A stretch of DNA of 64,000 nt from Halopenitus salinus (GTDB taxonomy: Archaea > Halobacteriota > Halobacteria > Halobacteriales > Haloferacaceae), in the NCBI RefSeq assembly GCF_042662125.1, contig NZ_JBHSXL010000003.1:186001-250000 (forward strand), in the 5' to 3' direction. The translations under genes and the position numbers were made by a program. Below, one piece after another: positions 7,970 to 18,000 of this stretch. Each line of letters begins with the position of its first letter. Positions within the stretch are counted from its first letter, which is position 1. The notes beneath the pieces were generated by a model that was not told where the DNA came from, ran no database searches, and was given only the letters and a program-made list of their open reading frames with translations.

Positions 7970-9253
7970 ATGAGCCGAATAGAGCGGCGTATCGCGGAGA
8001 CGACCGGGAGCTGGATCGCGATCATCGGGCTGTTGGTGGTCGGGTTCGTGACCGCCCCGGACATCTGGACCGTGGTGATCGCGCCGCTTTTCGTTCGGAT
8101 CCAGTTCCTGCAGGGCGTGTTGTCGGTCGGGGTGTTCAGCCTCGTCGTCGCCAGCACGGGATACCTCCTGGCGGCCGACGTCTGGCGCAGCGAGGACGCG
8201 GATCAGCGGATCACCGAGGGGCCGCCGGTTCAGGCCATCGTCCCGGCCTACCGCGACGCCGACGTCCTCGACGCCAGCGTCTCGAGCCTGCTCGAGAACG
8301 ACTACGACCCGCTTTCGATCGCCATCGTCGTCGAGCCCGACGACGATCTGACGCGCGAGCGCGCGGAGGAGCTGGCCGCCGAACACGGGGAAGTGACTTG
8401 CCTCGTCAACGAGTCGCCCGGGTCGAAGGCCACCGCGATCAACCACGCCGTCGAGTGGAGCGCGGCCGACCACTTCGTCGTCTTCGACGCCGACGAGCGC
8501 GCCTCACCGACGTTCGTCTCCACGGCGATGGGCGAGCTGCTCGCGGACGCCGACGTCTTTCAGGGACGTCGCGTGCCCCGTCCAACCGGTCCCGTCGAGA
8601 CGCTCGCCTACTGCGAGCGCGTGGTCGTCCAGGCGGGCTACCTGATCGGCGACCTGGTCGGGTTCACACACTGTCAAAGCTCCGCGACCGGCTTCACCCG
8701 GGAGGCCATCGAGGCCGTCGGCGGCTTCGCGGACGTGCTGACCGAGGACATCTACTTCTCACACCAGTGTTACCGCGCCGATCTGACCGTGGTACAGAAC
8801 CGTCGGTGCACCAGCTCGATGGAGGCCCCGCACACGCTCTTCGATCTCTGGGGACAGCGCAAGCGCTGGCGGATCGGCCACGTTCAGGTCTCCCACCTCC
8901 GGATCCGCGAGGCGCTCTCCGATCGGCCGACTCTCGGCGATCTGATCACCGTCGGGCGGGCCGTCGGCGCCGTGCTCGCCGGCGGGGCGCTCTTGATACT
9001 CACCGCCCACGTCCTGCTGCTCGCGCTCGTCGATACGAGTTCCGCGCTCGTCCCCCTCGCGTGCGTCTTCGCGATGATCGGCGGGGTCTGGAGCAAGGAC
9101 GCCCTCGAGGGGCGCGTCGGGCGACCCTCCTGGACCATCGCGCTCGCGCCGCTCGTCTATCTCGGCCACGGCGTCCTCACGGTCAAGGCGGTCCTCGAGT
9201 ACGTGCTCACCTGGGAGGGCGAGTGGTACCAAGTGACGAAGACGGGCGCGTGA
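7970..9253 (+). CDS. Processive family-2 glycosyltransferase, membrane-bound
   Basis: A 427-residue GT2 enzyme. Two N-terminal hydrophobic helices are followed by the catalytic domain starting at VQAIVPAYRDADVL (about residue 86). The nucleotide-sugar aspartates are in VVFDADERA, the base motif is TED within VLTEDIYFSH, and QRKRWRIG is the QxxRW signature of processive synthases such as cellulose and hyaluronan synthase. Three to four C-terminal membrane helices follow. It likely builds an extracellular or lipid-linked glycan. The next gene encodes a flippase-like protein on the same strand with its own promoter. The sugar is unknown. Confidence 0.85.
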   Translation: MSRIERRIAETTGSWIAIIGLLVVGFVTAPDIWTVVIAPLFVRIQFLQGVLSVGVFSLVVASTGYLLAADVWRSEDADQRITEGPPVQAIVPAYRDADVLDASVSSLLENDYDPLSIAIVVEPDDDLTRERAEELAAEHGEVTCLVNESPGSKATAINHAVEWSAADHFVVFDADERASPTFVSTAMGELLADADVFQGRRVPRPTGPVETLAYCERVVVQAGYLIGDLVGFTHCQSSATGFTREAIEAVGGFADVLTEDIYFSHQCYRADLTVVQNRRCTSSMEAPHTLFDLWGQRKRWRIGHVQVSHLRIREALSDRPTLGDLITVGRAVGAVLAGGALLILTAHVLLLALVDTSSALVPLACVFAMIGGVWSKDALEGRVGRPSWTIALAPLVYLGHGVLTVKAVLEYVLTWEGEWYQVTKTGA

Positions 9254-9274
9254 CTCGCGCCGAGCCGGACGCCA

Positions 9275-9283
9275 TTTATAAAT
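9275..9283 (+). promoter_or_regulatory. TATA box for the UPF0104 gene
   Basis: TTTATAAAT lies 29-37 nt upstream of the GTG start at 9312, predicting a very short leader. Confidence 0.65.
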
Positions 9284-9311
9284 CCTCCCGCCCTCGAGTG
9301 AGGCCAACTAC

Positions 9312-10343
9312 GTGTCCACGGACGAGACGGTAGGCGCGGGCTGGGTCGATCGATCGGCCGTCCTCAAGACGCTTCTGGGGTTCGTGGTCGCCATCGTGCT
9401 CGTCTACCTGATCGGCGCCGTCGTCGGCTGGGAGGAGACGATCGAACGACTTCGAACGGCGGAGGCGACGTGGGTGCTCGCGGGGGCCGCGTCCGCGCTG
9501 GCGTGTCTCGTCGTGTGGGGAAAGACCTGGCACGTCGTCCTCGAGGCGATCGGCATCGACGTCCCCTATCGACGGCTCGTGGTCACGTTCCTGTCCGCGA
9601 CCTTCGCCAACTACGTCACGCCGATGGGGCAGGCGGGCGGCGAGCCGTTCATCGCCTACATCCTGGCGAGGGACACCGGCGCCAGCTACGAGGAGAGCCT
9701 GGCCAGCGTCGTCACGAGCGACCTGATCCGAATGCTCCCGTTTTTCACCGTCGGAGGGGTCGGGCTCGGTTACCTGCTGTTGACGACCGGGCGGCTTCCG
9801 GGGGCCGTTCGGCCGTTCGCGCTCGTGTTGATGGGACTCGCCGTCGGCCTCCCGCTCCTGGCCGCCTTCAGCTGGCGGTTCCGACATCGGCTCCGCGAGT
9901 GGATCCTCGCCGTCGTCTCCCCGCTCGCTCGCCGAACCGATCGGATCTCCATCGCCTCCGTCCGCGACCGGATCGACCGGCTCTACGGGTCCATCGAGAT
10001 CGTCGCCCGCTCGCCGCGCGCCCTGCTCGTCGCGGTCGCGTACGCCTACGTCGGATGGATCCTGTTCGCGCTTCCGCTCTACTTCTCGGCCGTCGCGCTC
10101 GGGACGCCGGTGTCAGTGCTGCTCGTCTGTTTTCTCGTCCCCGTGACCGTCGTCGCGGGATCGACGCCGCTTCCCGGCGGGCTGGCGGCGATCGAGGGAA
10201 CGCTCGTCGCGTTGCTTACGGCCCTCACCGCGCTCTCGACGACCGACGCGCTCGCCGTGACGACCGTCTATCGACTCGTGAGCTACTGGCTCGTCGTCGC
10301 CGTCGGCGGGGTCGCGACGCTTTGGGTGATCCGGCGGAACTGA
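9312..10343 (+). CDS. UPF0104/LPG-synthase-like flippase-domain membrane protein
   Basis: A 343-residue polytopic membrane protein (about eight helices) of the UPF0104 family, which includes the C-terminal domain of AglD and the flippase domain of bacterial MprF. The typical signature NYVTPMGQAGGEPFIAYIL is at about residues 98-116, and TPLPGGLAAIEGT near the C-terminus is the second family motif. It starts with GTG; a TATA box sits just upstream. Together with the preceding processive glycosyltransferase it may export or flip a lipid-linked glycan. Substrate is inferred only from context. Confidence 0.8.
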   Translation: MSTDETVGAGWVDRSAVLKTLLGFVVAIVLVYLIGAVVGWEETIERLRTAEATWVLAGAASALACLVVWGKTWHVVLEAIGIDVPYRRLVVTFLSATFANYVTPMGQAGGEPFIAYILARDTGASYEESLASVVTSDLIRMLPFFTVGGVGLGYLLLTTGRLPGAVRPFALVLMGLAVGLPLLAAFSWRFRHRLREWILAVVSPLARRTDRISIASVRDRIDRLYGSIEIVARSPRALLVAVAYAYVGWILFALPLYFSAVALGTPVSVLLVCFLVPVTVVAGSTPLPGGLAAIEGTLVALLTALTALSTTDALAVTTVYRLVSYWLVVAVGGVATLWVIRRN

Positions 10344-10421
10344 TGGTGGGTCGGAAATCCGCAGTCCCGGCTCGCCTCGGCTGAGCGGTTCGAACCCGTG
10401 AATCCGTGTCCGCTTGACAAT

Positions 10422-10429
10422 CCTTAAGA
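10422..10429 (+). promoter_or_regulatory. TATA-like box for pyrH
   Basis: CCTTAAGA lies 25-32 nt before the pyrH ATG. Confidence 0.45.
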
Positions 10430-10453
10430 GCGCGACAGAGCTACCCGACTCCA

Positions 10454-11203
10454 ATGAAGGTCGTCGTATCCATCGGCGGGAGCGTGCTCGCCCCGGACCT
10501 CGATCCGGGGCGCGTGTCGGCACACGCCGAGGCGATCGAGGCGGTCGCCGAGGCGGGCTGTGAGGTCGGGGTCGTCGTCGGCGGCGGCGGCGTGGCCCGC
10601 GAGTACATCGGGACCGCCCGCGATCTGGGCGCGAACGAGGTCCAGCTCGACCAGCTCGGTATCGGCGTCACGCGGCTCAATGCCCGGCTTTTGATCGCCG
10701 CGTTGGGCCAGCAGGCAACGCTCTCTCCCGCCGAGGACTACGACGAGGCCGCCGGAGCGCTGCGACGGGACGAGGTGTCGGTGATGGGCGGCGTCATGCC
10801 CGGACAGACCACGGACGCCGTGGCCGCGGAGTTCGCGGAGGCCGTCGATGCCGACCTCCTCGTCTACGCGACGAGCGCGAACGGCGTCTACGACGCCGAC
10901 CCGAACGTCGATCCCGACGCCGAACAGTACAGTCGCCTCACGCCGCGCGAGCTCGTCGACATCGTCGTCCCGATGAGCCGCGACGCCGGGGCGTCCGCGC
11001 CGGTCGACCTCCTCGCGGCGAAGCTCATCGACAGGGCGGACCTCCGGTCCATCGTCCTCGACGGCACCGACCCGTCGGCGATCGTCAACGCGGTGCTCGA
11101 GGGGAATCACGGCGGGACCGACATCGTGCCCGACGCCTGTGAGGACCCCGCCGCCTGGAGTGGGAGCGAACTCGCGGCCGAGCCCGAAAGCGGAGGTGAG
11201 TAG
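10454..11203 (+). CDS. pyrH: Uridylate kinase (UMP kinase, archaeal type)
   Basis: UMP kinase phosphorylates UMP to UDP in pyrimidine nucleotide synthesis. The 249-residue protein shows the amino-acid-kinase fold: KVVVSIGGSVLAPD at the N-terminus, VGVVVGGGGVARE, VSVMGGVMPGQTTDAVAA, and YATSANGVYDADPN, all typical of the archaeal PyrH group. A C-terminal extension of about 25 acidic residues follows the core. It starts a tight three-gene unit with lysS five bases downstream and a small zinc-ribbon gene after that. Confidence 0.95.
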   Translation: MKVVVSIGGSVLAPDLDPGRVSAHAEAIEAVAEAGCEVGVVVGGGGVAREYIGTARDLGANEVQLDQLGIGVTRLNARLLIAALGQQATLSPAEDYDEAAGALRRDEVSVMGGVMPGQTTDAVAAEFAEAVDADLLVYATSANGVYDADPNVDPDAEQYSRLTPRELVDIVVPMSRDAGASAPVDLLAAKLIDRADLRSIVLDGTDPSAIVNAVLEGNHGGTDIVPDACEDPAAWSGSELAAEPESGGE

Positions 11204-11208
11204 GCCGG

Positions 11209-12864
11209 ATGGCCGATGCCGACGCCGACTCCGACGTCGCGGACCCACACGCCACCGGCGAGGACGGCCACCGGGACTTCTGGGCTGACGCGGTCGCAGA
11301 CGAGGTCCTCTCCCGCGACCCGGAGGAGCCGATCGTGATCAAAGGCGGCGTCTCCCCCTCCGGCGTCGCCCACCTCGGCAACTTCAACGAGATCATCCGG
11401 GGCTACTTCGTCGCGGCGGTGCTGCGCGAGCGGGGGTACGAGGTGAGACAGGTGTTCACCTCCGACGACCGCGACCCGCTCCGCAAGCTTCCGCGCAAGC
11501 TGGCGAACACGGAGGGGGAGATCGTCGGCCTCGGCGAGGTCGACGCCGGAGCCCTCGGGCGCAACCTCGGCAAGCCCTACACCGACATCCCCGACCCCTT
11601 CGGCGAGGCGGACTCCTACGCAGCCCACTTCGCGAACCTGCTGCAGGCGGACGCGGAACGCCTCGGAATCCCCGTCGAGATGGTCTCCAACACGGAGCTG
11701 TACGAGAGCGGGGACTTCGATCGGGTCGTTCGGACCGTCCTCTCGGACCTCGAGGGCGCACGCGAGGTGCTCTCGAAGTACCAGGCGAAGGTCGACGACG
11801 AGTACGTTCCGTTCAACCCGATCTGTTCGGCCTGCGGGAAGGTCACGGAGACCGTGACCGCGATCGATCCGGAGGCGGGGACCGTCGAGTACGTCTGTAC
11901 CGACATGGAGGCCGGCGGCTCGACGATCGAGGGCTGCGGCCACGAGGGGACCGCGACCTTCCGCGAGGGGAAGCTCCCCTGGCGCTTCGAGTGGCCGGGG
12001 CAGTGGGACGTCCTCGGCGTCGACTTCGAGCCGTTCGGCAAGGACCACGCGGAGGGCTCGTGGCCCTCCGGCGTCGACATCGCGGAGAACGTGTTGGACA
12101 TCGATCCGCCGGTTCCGATGGTCTACGAGTGGTTCACCCTCGACGGCGAGGCGCTCTCGTCGTCGTCGGGCAACATCGTCACCGTGCCGGAGATCCTCGA
12201 GCTGCTCGAGCCGGAGGTCCTCCGGTACTTCTTCGCGCTCGAGCCGAAGAAGGCGCGGGATCTGAACCTCGAGCGGCTCGACCAGCTCGTCGACCGCTTC
12301 GACCGCTTCGAGCGGGCCTACTTCGGCGAGGTCGACGACGAGGAGCTCACTCGGTTCGCCGAGCGGGCCTACCCCCTCGTCGTCGAGGAGGTCCGCGAAG
12401 GGCGGGTTCGACTGCCCTACACCTTCGCGGCCGTGCTCGGCATGGTCGAGGACGAGGCGTTCCGCGAGCAGCTGGCTCGCGACGAGGGGCACTTCGGTCC
12501 GGACACGCCCGAGTGGGCCATCGAGGACGCCCTCGATCGCGTCGAACGGGCCCGGAGGTGGGCCGAACGCATGGACAACGAGTACAACTACAGGCTCCGG
12601 ACCGATCTCCCGGAGGCGTCCTTCGAGGAGGCGACCGAGGCGGCCCTCGACGACCTCGCCGACTACGTCGCCGAGGGTCACGACGGCGAGGCGATCCAGT
12701 CCCGGATGTACGAGACGGCCCGCGAACACGGTCTCGAGGTGTCCGACTTCTTCGAGGCGGGCTACCGGCTCTTCTTCGATGAGACCCAGGGCCCCCGGCT
12801 CGGCGAGTTCCTCGGCGAGCTGGAGCGGGAGTTCGTCGTCGACCGGCTCAGACGGGAGGCGTAG
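11209..12864 (+). CDS. lysS: Lysyl-tRNA synthetase, class I
   Basis: Class I LysRS, the archaeal form, charges tRNA-Lys. The 551-residue protein has the HIGH-like HLGN at residues 55-58 after KGGVSPSGVA, and a KMSKS-equivalent ALSSSSGNIV at about 315-324 in which the usual final lysine (SKGN) is serine. A zinc-binding insertion has CSACGKV and a later GCGHEG. The C-terminal helical domain carries FFEAGYRLFFDE. It follows pyrH by five bases and precedes a small zinc-ribbon gene by three bases, so all three are probably one operon. Confidence 0.96.
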   Translation: MADADADSDVADPHATGEDGHRDFWADAVADEVLSRDPEEPIVIKGGVSPSGVAHLGNFNEIIRGYFVAAVLRERGYEVRQVFTSDDRDPLRKLPRKLANTEGEIVGLGEVDAGALGRNLGKPYTDIPDPFGEADSYAAHFANLLQADAERLGIPVEMVSNTELYESGDFDRVVRTVLSDLEGAREVLSKYQAKVDDEYVPFNPICSACGKVTETVTAIDPEAGTVEYVCTDMEAGGSTIEGCGHEGTATFREGKLPWRFEWPGQWDVLGVDFEPFGKDHAEGSWPSGVDIAENVLDIDPPVPMVYEWFTLDGEALSSSSGNIVTVPEILELLEPEVLRYFFALEPKKARDLNLERLDQLVDRFDRFERAYFGEVDDEELTRFAERAYPLVVEEVREGRVRLPYTFAAVLGMVEDEAFREQLARDEGHFGPDTPEWAIEDALDRVERARRWAERMDNEYNYRLRTDLPEASFEEATEAALDDLADYVAEGHDGEAIQSRMYETAREHGLEVSDFFEAGYRLFFDETQGPRLGEFLGELEREFVVDRLRREA

Positions 12865-12867
12865 GCG

Positions 12868-13122
12868 ATGGACGAGGACCGATCGCTCGATGAGTTCGCG
12901 AACCGCGACGGGGACGACGGCGAAGCCGGTGGTGGAGGCATCGAAGTCGACGATGGGGCCGACGGCGAGGCGAACGAAATCGGGGACGACGAGCGGGATC
13001 CCGCGACCGCGACGAGCACGGTCTCGACGTCCGGGTCCGACTGCGACCGGTGCGGCTCGACCGTGGAGCGCCGCTGGCTCGATGACGGCGAGTACGTCTG
13101 TTCGGACTGCAAGCAGTGGTGA
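12868..13122 (+). CDS. Small acidic zinc-ribbon protein, function unknown
   Basis: An 84-residue protein with a very acidic, low-complexity N-terminal half and a C-terminal zinc ribbon with two CxxC pairs: CDRCGSTVERRW and CSDCKQW at the extreme C-terminus. It begins three bases after the lysS stop and is therefore probably co-translated with it. Haloarchaea carry similar short proteins at this place next to lysS, but no function is known to me. It may bind nucleic acid or a partner protein (inference). Confidence 0.75.
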   Translation: MDEDRSLDEFANRDGDDGEAGGGGIEVDDGADGEANEIGDDERDPATATSTVSTSGSDCDRCGSTVERRWLDDGEYVCSDCKQW

Positions 13123-13199
13123 AGGGTCGAAAGCCGTGGAAAGGATCGCAGGCAGTAGAAAGGGTCGAGCGGCCCCGTCCGCGATCGACGTCAACCGGC

Positions 13200-15077
13200 T
13201 CACCGGCGCGTCGGTCGATCGAACCCGTCCGCGAGCGTCGCCTCCTCGATGGAGAGCACCGTCGGCCGGCCGTGCGGACAGCTGAAGGGCCGATCACACT
13301 CGCCGAGGCGATCGAGAAGCGACCCCATCTCGGCGTCCGTCATCGCGTCGCCGCGTTTGAGCGACGGGTGACACGCGAGATCGGCGAGCAGCTCCTCGCG
13401 GGGATCGTCGGGACGCCCGCCCGCGGCGAGCGTCGAGAGCGCGTCTCGAAACGCCTCGACGTCGGCCGCGCGTCCGAACGGGGCCGGAACCGACCGGAGG
13501 CGGACGGTCGATCCGCCGAACGCCTCCGAGTCGAATCCGACCCGGCGGAGGTCCTCTCGGTGGGCCTCCATCGCGGCGCGCTCGTCGCTCGAGAGGGAGA
13601 CCGTCGCCGGGGGATCGAGCGGGACGACGGCCTCGGGGGACGGGTCTTCGGGGGACGGATCTCGGGCGGTCTCGAAGGCGCGTCGCAGCCGCTCGAAGTT
13701 GACGCGCTCGTGGGCGGCGTGGGCGTCGACCACGAGGAGCTCCTCGCCGGCGTCACAGAGGACGTAGAGGTCGCCGTACTGGCCGATGGGATCGACGTCG
13801 GCGAACGGTGAGGCGTCCGAAGGCGCCGAAAGGGACGTCTCGAGATCCGTCGCGACCTCGGCCTTCCGTCGGAGGTCCGCTCCCGTGAGCGCGTCCTCGA
13901 CAACTGCCGAGACGGCGTCCGCGACCGCCTCGCCGCGCCGTAGCCGAACCTCGCGTTTCGCCGGATGGACGTTCGGGTCCACCTCGCTCGTGGGGAGCCG
14001 CAGGTCAACCGCCGCGACCGGCTCGCGCCCGTCCGGAAGCAGTCGACCGTATCCCTCGGAGACGGCGCGTTCGAGTCTGGCGTCCTCCACCGGCCGTCCC
14101 TCGACGGCGATCCGAACGTGATCGCGGCTGGCTCGCGAGACGGAGGGGTACGCCAGGACGCCGCGAACCTCGAGATCGACGGCGGCCGAGTCGGCGTCGT
14201 TCGCGGTCGCGTCGGAATCCTTCGCGGCCGCGCCGTCATCATTCACGGTCGCGTCTCCATCCCCCGCTCGCAGGCGGCTCGTCGCGTCGATCTCCGTCGA
14301 TCGGCTCGCGACCTCCCGGTCGTAGACTCCGAGGACGGCGTCGGTCCATCCCGTCCCCGGCGTCGAGAACGTCTCGCGGCCGTCGTGTTCGAGCGTGAAG
14401 GCGACGTCGGGACGCGCGAGGGCGTAGTCGGTCACGAGCGCGGAGATCCGTGCGAACTCGGCGGCCGCCCCCGCGAGCGACTCCCGTCTGGCCGGTCTGT
14501 TCGCGAAGAGGTCCTCCACGATCACGGTCGTCCCGCGGGCCCGTCCAGCGTCCTTGACCGTGACGGCGTCGTCCTCCGCATCGCCCGCATCCCCGGCATC
14601 GCCCGCAACGCCCGCGCCGGAGCGCGGCCGCGTCTCGATCCGGGTTCCGACCGCGCCGCCGGCGTTCGTGAGGATCTCGAGACGCGCGGCATCGGCGATC
14701 GACGGGAGCGCCTCGCCACGAAAGCCGAGGGCGGCGACGTCGGTCGGGTCCTCGCCGTCGCGGAGCTTGCTCGTCGCGTGCCGCTCGATCGCCAGTTTCG
14801 CGTCCGCGCGGGACATGCCGCGACCGTCGTCGCGAACCCGGAGCGACTCGGTTCCGTCACCCTCGACGGCGATCCCCACGCGGCTCGCGCCCGCGTCGAG
14901 GGCGTTGTCGACCAGCTCGCCCACCACGCGGGCGGGACGCGTGATCACCTCGCCGGCGGCGATCCGGTCGACGGTCGGCTTCGAGAGCCGTCGGATCCGA
15001 GGGGGATCCCCGTTCGATCCCGCTTCCCCTCCCTCGTGGGACCCGTATTCGTCGCGGTTCCTCGATCCGTCGCTCAT
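13200..15077 (-). CDS. mutL: DNA mismatch repair protein MutL
   Basis: MutL couples mismatch recognition by MutS to strand processing. The GHKL ATPase domain shows GELVDNALDAGA (catalytic Glu and Asn near 54 and 58), DDGRGM at 83-88 and ALGFRGEALPSIAD. The C-terminal domain holds the endonuclease metal motif in the form DAHAAHERVNFE (the usual Gln is Ala) plus ACHPSLKRGD and CPHGRPT, so it should be a nicking MutL. Length is 625 residues. A low-complexity ATND/AKDSD-rich insert sits in the middle of the ATPase half. Its ATG overlaps the mutS stop by four bases. Confidence 0.95.
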   Translation of the reverse strand: MSDGSRNRDEYGSHEGGEAGSNGDPPRIRRLSKPTVDRIAAGEVITRPARVVGELVDNALDAGASRVGIAVEGDGTESLRVRDDGRGMSRADAKLAIERHATSKLRDGEDPTDVAALGFRGEALPSIADAARLEILTNAGGAVGTRIETRPRSGAGVAGDAGDAGDAEDDAVTVKDAGRARGTTVIVEDLFANRPARRESLAGAAAEFARISALVTDYALARPDVAFTLEHDGRETFSTPGTGWTDAVLGVYDREVASRSTEIDATSRLRAGDGDATVNDDGAAAKDSDATANDADSAAVDLEVRGVLAYPSVSRASRDHVRIAVEGRPVEDARLERAVSEGYGRLLPDGREPVAAVDLRLPTSEVDPNVHPAKREVRLRRGEAVADAVSAVVEDALTGADLRRKAEVATDLETSLSAPSDASPFADVDPIGQYGDLYVLCDAGEELLVVDAHAAHERVNFERLRRAFETARDPSPEDPSPEAVVPLDPPATVSLSSDERAAMEAHREDLRRVGFDSEAFGGSTVRLRSVPAPFGRAADVEAFRDALSTLAAGGRPDDPREELLADLACHPSLKRGDAMTDAEMGSLLDRLGECDRPFSCPHGRPTVLSIEEATLADGFDRPTRR

Positions 15078-18000
15078 CGCTTCAGTTCCCGCTTCAGCTC
15101 GGCGAGCACGTTCAGCGCCTCCACGGGCGTCATCGTGGCGACGTCGAGGTCGCGGACGGCGTCGGCGAGGTGGTCCCGCGGGGCGTGAGATCCGTTCCGG
15201 CCGTCCGCGCCGGGTTTCGGTTCCGGATCCGGTTCGGATGTCGATGTCGATGCTGACTCCGGTTCCGGTTCCGATCGGTCGGAGCCGTCGCCGTCCAGGA
15301 ACTCACGGAGGGTGGCGTCGTCGCGAGTCGACTCGTCGGAAGAGGGGTCCCCGAGAACGAAACCGTCCTCGAGTGCGTCTGGACCCGCCGAGCCCCGCTC
15401 CGATCCGGGGAGTTCCTCCGAGGCGTCCGCGTCCGCCGCGTCCTCCTCCAGAAGCTCGCGGGAGCGCCGGACGACCGGCTCCGGGACGCCGGCGAGTTCG
15501 GCGACCTCGATCCCGTAGGACGACGAGGACGCCCCGCGTGCGACCCGGTGGAGGAACGTGACGTCGCCGTCCTCTCGCGTGGCCGTGAAGTGGAGGTTGA
15601 ACACGCGCTCGCGGTCGTCCGCGAGGTCGGTGAGTTCGTGGTAGTGCGTGGCGAAGAGCGTCGTCGCCTCGAGTTCGTCGTGGACGAACTCCGCGGCCGC
15701 GCGGGCGATCGCCCGCCCGTCCGTCGTGGCCGTGCCGCGGCCGACCTCGTCGAGGAGCACGAGCGAGTCCGCGGTCGCGTCGTGGAGGATCTCCGTGAGC
15801 TCGCTCATCTCGCGCATGAACGTCGAGTGCCCGCCGGCGATGTCGTCTGAGGCTCCGACGCGCGTGAACACCCGGTCGACGATCCGGACCCGCGCGGCCT
15901 GGGCCGGGAGGAACGAGCCGATCTGTGCGAGCACGACCGCGAGCGCGACCTGGCGCATGTAGGTCGACTTCCCGCTCATGTTCGGCCCGGTGATGATCGC
16001 GACGCTTCCGGACGGGAGGTCCGCGTCGTTGGGGACGAACTCCCCCGTTCGCTCGACGACGGGATGTCTGCCTCCCTCGATCTCGATGCCTGGAGCGTCG
16101 CCGTCGTCGTTGTCCTCCCCGTCGGCCTCGCTGCCGTCGTCGCTGTCCTCCCCGCCGCCGTCCCCCGGCTCCACGATCTCGGGACGGACGTAGTCGTTTT
16201 CGACCGCGACAGTCGAAAGCGACCGGAGGGCGTCGAGCTCCGCGAGCGCCTCCGCGAGCGCCTGGAGGCGCTCGGACTCGGCGGCGACGGTCTCGCGGAT
16301 CTCTCGGAACAGCTCGTACTCCATCGCGTCCGCCCGTTCGGCGGCGCCGAGGATCTCGTCCTCGCGCTCCTTCAGCTCGGGCGTGTAGAACCGCTCGCTG
16401 TTCTTGAGCGTCTGTCGACGGTGGTAGTCGTCCGGCACCCGGTCGAGGTTCGGGTCGGTGACCTCGATGTAGTAGCCGTGAACCTGCGTGTGGCCGACCG
16501 TCAGCGAGTCGATCCCCGTCCGCTCGCGCTCTCTTTGTTCCAGGTCCGCGATCCACTCGCGTCCCTCGCGTTCGGTCCGGCGGAGGTCGTCGAGTTCGTC
16601 GTCGAACCCCTCCCGGATGACGTCGCCGTCGGTGATCTCCTGGGGCGGGTCCGCCACGATCGCCCGATCGATCAGGTCGCGGGTCTCCGCGAGCGGGTCC
16701 AGCCGCTCGCGAAGCTCCTCCAGGTGGGAGCAGGGCCCATCGGCGGAGCGGCTCCCGTCGCCGGGTCGATCCTCCCCGCCCGCTGGCCCCTCGTGGCCTG
16801 CTTCGTCCGCGTGGCCCGCTCGCCCCTCGCCGGTGGCCGTCTTCGCTCCCGTGGTCGCCTCCGAACCGGCCGTCCCGCTCGCTCCCGTTTCGTCCGTCTC
16901 CTCCACGAGGGCGTCCCGGAGGTCCGGGACCACCTCGAGGGTCGCGTGAAGCGACCGGAGGTCGCGCGCGTTCGCCCGTCCGCGCGAGACGCGACCGACC
17001 AGCCGCTCCAGGTCGTAGGCGCTCGCGAGCCGGTCGTCGATCGTCTCGCGAACGATCGGGCGGGAGACGAGCCACTCGACGGCGTCGTGTCGCGACCGGA
17101 TTCGGTCGGCGTCGACGAGCGGCCGCCGGAGCCACCGCTCGAGACACCGACGGCCGAGCGCGCAACTCGTGCGGTCGATCACGTCGAAGAGGGTGTCGCT
17201 CGCGCCCAGCCCGCGGTTCTCGAAGAGTTCGAGGCTCCGGCGGGCGGCCGCATCGAGCCGCAGGCGATCGCGGGGATCGTACCGGCGTATCCGGGAGACG
17301 TACTCGAGCGGCCCGTCGTCACCCTGTGTGTACTCGGCGTAGGCCAGGACCGCACCGGTCGCCCGGAGCTCGGCGTCGTTCGCGAACCGTCGCTTCGGGG
17401 AGGCGAGGTACGGCTCCAGGCGGTCGCTCGCGACCGACCCGCGAAACAGGTCGTCGTCGATCTCCGTCTCCATCCAGCGTGCGTCGCCTCCGCCCGCGGA
17501 ACCACGGAACTCGGTCTCGGGGCCGTAGACCACCTCCGCGGGATCGATGCGTTCCAACTCCTCCGCGACGGTTTCGGCGTCGCCGCTCGTGACGAGACAC
17601 TCGCCGGTGGCGACGTCGACCGCCGCGAGCCCCCGGGCGACTCGGGGGGGATCTCCGTCGACGCCCCGGTTGCCACCCCCGTCCTCGTTCCCCCGGACCA
17701 CGGCGGCGACGTAGTTCGTCGCGCCCGAGGACGAAAGCTCCTCGTCGACGACCGTTCCGGGGGTGATCACCTGCGTGACCGCCCGGTCTACGAGCCCCGA
17801 GGCGGCCTCCGCGTCCTCCACCTGGTCGGCGAGCGCGACGCGGTAGCCCGCATCGAGCAGGCTCTCGAGGTAGCTCGTCGCGTTGTCGATGGGGATTCCC
17901 GCCATCGGATACTCGCCGGTCGAGTCCTCGCGTTGGGTCAACGTCACCTCACAGACGCGCGCCACCTCGGCGGCCGCCTCGCAGAACGCCTCGTAGAAGT

